Positions 23,162 to 23,977 of a stretch of DNA of 23,977 nucleotides are shown here, piece by piece. A model generated the notes under the pieces. The model made no database searches and was not told where the DNA came from. It saw nothing but the letters and a program-made list of their open reading frames with translations. The position numbers and the translations under genes were made by a program. Source of the stretch: DATDFB01 sp036522835 (GTDB lineage: Bacteria; Acidobacteriota; Thermoanaerobaculia; Gp7-AA8); NCBI GenBank assembly GCA_036522835.1, contig DATDFB010000153.1, positions 1 to 23,977 on the forward strand, in the 5' to 3' direction. How positions within the stretch are numbered: the first letter of the stretch is position 1; the number at the start of each line of letters is the position of its first letter.

Positions 23162-23977
23162 CCGCTCGGAGTGTCTGGATCGCCGCTGCAACGCTGCTGC
23201 TCGCCGTCACCGGCGTGCACGCGCAGGATTTCTACGCCGATCATCTGCGGCGCGGGATGACGAACTACGAGCGCGGCAACTACGCGCAGGCGGCGTCGGA
23301 TCTTCGCATCGCCGCGTTCGGCCTGATCGAGACGCCGCCGGAGTACGAGCGCGCGCTGATCTACGCCACGCTGGCAAACTGGAAGCTGCAGCGTACGGAC
23401 GAGGCGCGGCAGTTGGCGGAGAAGATCGCCACGGCCGAGCGCATCGCGCCGTCGTACGCGAAGCTGCAGATCGCGCCCGAGGTGCGCGCGGCGATCGAAG
23501 CGGCGCTGCCGAAGCTGCTGCGCGCCGATCAGCTCGCGCGCGTGCCGGCGTTCGCGAAACTCGCCGCACAAAGCGCGGTGCAGCCGCCGGCGCCGCAACC
23601 GCAGCCGAAGTCACCGCCCGCGATGCCGAGCGCCGCGCAGGCGATGGCGCTGCTGCAGGGCGGCAACGAGCCGGGCGCGCGCACGATGGCGGAACAGATC
23701 GTGGCGGATGACTATACGAACGCGCTCGCGCAGACGGTGCTGGCCATCCTCTCCGGACGCCACAACGACTGGGCCGGCGTCGTCGAGCACTACTCCGTCG
23801 TCCGCACCCGACGCCGCCTCACCGGCGACGAGATGAACACGTTCATCATGGGCCTCGTCCGCACCGGCCGCAGCGCGGACGCGACCGGCGTGGAGAAGAC
23901 GCGCGGAATGCAGCCCTTCGTCGCTCGGGCTACGCCCACTCCCGCTACGCCCACTCCCGCCCCCGCCCCGCCGCCCG
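23158..23977 (+). CDS. Exported TPR-like protein with Pro-rich region, cut by window edge
   Basis: A GTG at 23158 overlaps the phosphatase stop (GTGA). It opens a frame that I translated by hand to the window end, giving 273 residues. A signal peptide is clear (MTARSVWIAAATLLLAVTGV, ending HAQ). TPR-like helices follow (MTNYERGNYAQAASDLRIAA, LANWKLQRTDEARQLAEKIA). A Pro/Gln/Lys linker comes next (QPPAPQPQPKSPPAMPS), then a second helical part (MALLQGGNEPGARTMAEQIV). The visible end is a Thr/Pro/Ala run (TPTPATPTPAPAPPP). No catalytic motif is seen. As last visible gene of the export operon it may be a periplasmic assembly or regulatory partner (inference). The C-terminal domain that would identify it lies outside the window. 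Confidence 0.7.
   Translation, partial: MTARSVWIAAATLLLAVTGVHAQDFYADHLRRGMTNYERGNYAQAASDLRIAAFGLIETPPEYERALIYATLANWKLQRTDEARQLAEKIATAERIAPSYAKLQIAPEVRAAIEAALPKLLRADQLARVPAFAKLAAQSAVQPPAPQPQPKSPPAMPSAAQAMALLQGGNEPGARTMAEQIVADDYTNALAQTVLAILSGRHNDWAGVVEHYSVVRTRRRLTGDEMNTFIMGLVRTGRSADATGVEKTRGMQPFVARATPTPATPTPAPAPPP
23929..23958 (+). repeat. Two copies of a 15-bp unit in the Thr-Pro-rich coding region
   Basis: GCTACGCCCACTCCC occurs twice in a row (23929-23943 and 23944-23958), encoding ATPTP units. It is a short in-frame repeat likely to vary in copy number. Confidence 0.7.

Overview
The window is high-GC bacterial DNA, densely coding on both strands. It holds 16 protein genes, two of them cut by the window edges; I see no tRNA, rRNA, CRISPR array, transposase or phage gene. 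Signal peptides, TonB C-terminal domains and outer-membrane export parts point to a didermic (Gram-negative) bacterium. The style (secreted WD40 proteins, TonB_C proteins with Ala-rich leaders, Ig-like plus repeated beta modules) resembles Acidobacteriota or a similar soil or MAG lineage. That placement is an inference; no phylogenetic marker is present.

Layout. (1) 1-1230, minus: N-terminal 410 residues of a GT-C type membrane glycosyltransferase. (2) 1292-6922, minus: a giant secreted protein of two Ig-like domains and ten tandem ~165-residue modules, closed by a strong hairpin. (3) 7094-8925, plus: two overlapping glycosyltransferase genes (GT4, then GT2). (4) 8931-13959, minus: a tight four-gene unit in the order carbamoyltransferase, TonB_C protein, 14-blade secreted WD40 protein, second TonB_C protein. 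(5) 13960-14068: a low-GC spacer made of 8-bp units arranged as a large palindrome. (6) 14069-16382, plus: a WcaI/WbuB-like GT4 and a membrane-anchored protein of unknown function. (7) 16366-17787, minus: an O-antigen ligase/polymerase-like membrane protein, convergent with and overlapping the previous gene. (8) 17861 to the right edge, plus: predicted outer-membrane beta-barrel, OPX (Wza-like) export protein, Wzc-like polysaccharide copolymerase with BY-kinase, PHP-type phosphotyrosine phosphatase, and the start of a TPR-like exported protein.

Taken together this is an exopolysaccharide/capsule locus of the Wzx/Wzy type. Glycosyltransferases build the repeat unit, the carbamoyltransferase probably decorates a sugar, the ligase/polymerase-like protein extends or transfers the chain, and the copolymerase with its cognate phosphatase controls chain length through cycles of tyrosine phosphorylation. 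The OPX protein lacks a Wza-type outer-membrane helix, so the neighbouring beta-barrel is the natural candidate for the exit pore. No flippase (Wzx) and no initiating phosphoglycosyltransferase lies in the window.

The least familiar parts are the ten-module secreted protein, the carbamoyltransferase/TonB_C/WD40/TonB_C unit, and the palindromic 8-bp repeat spacer.
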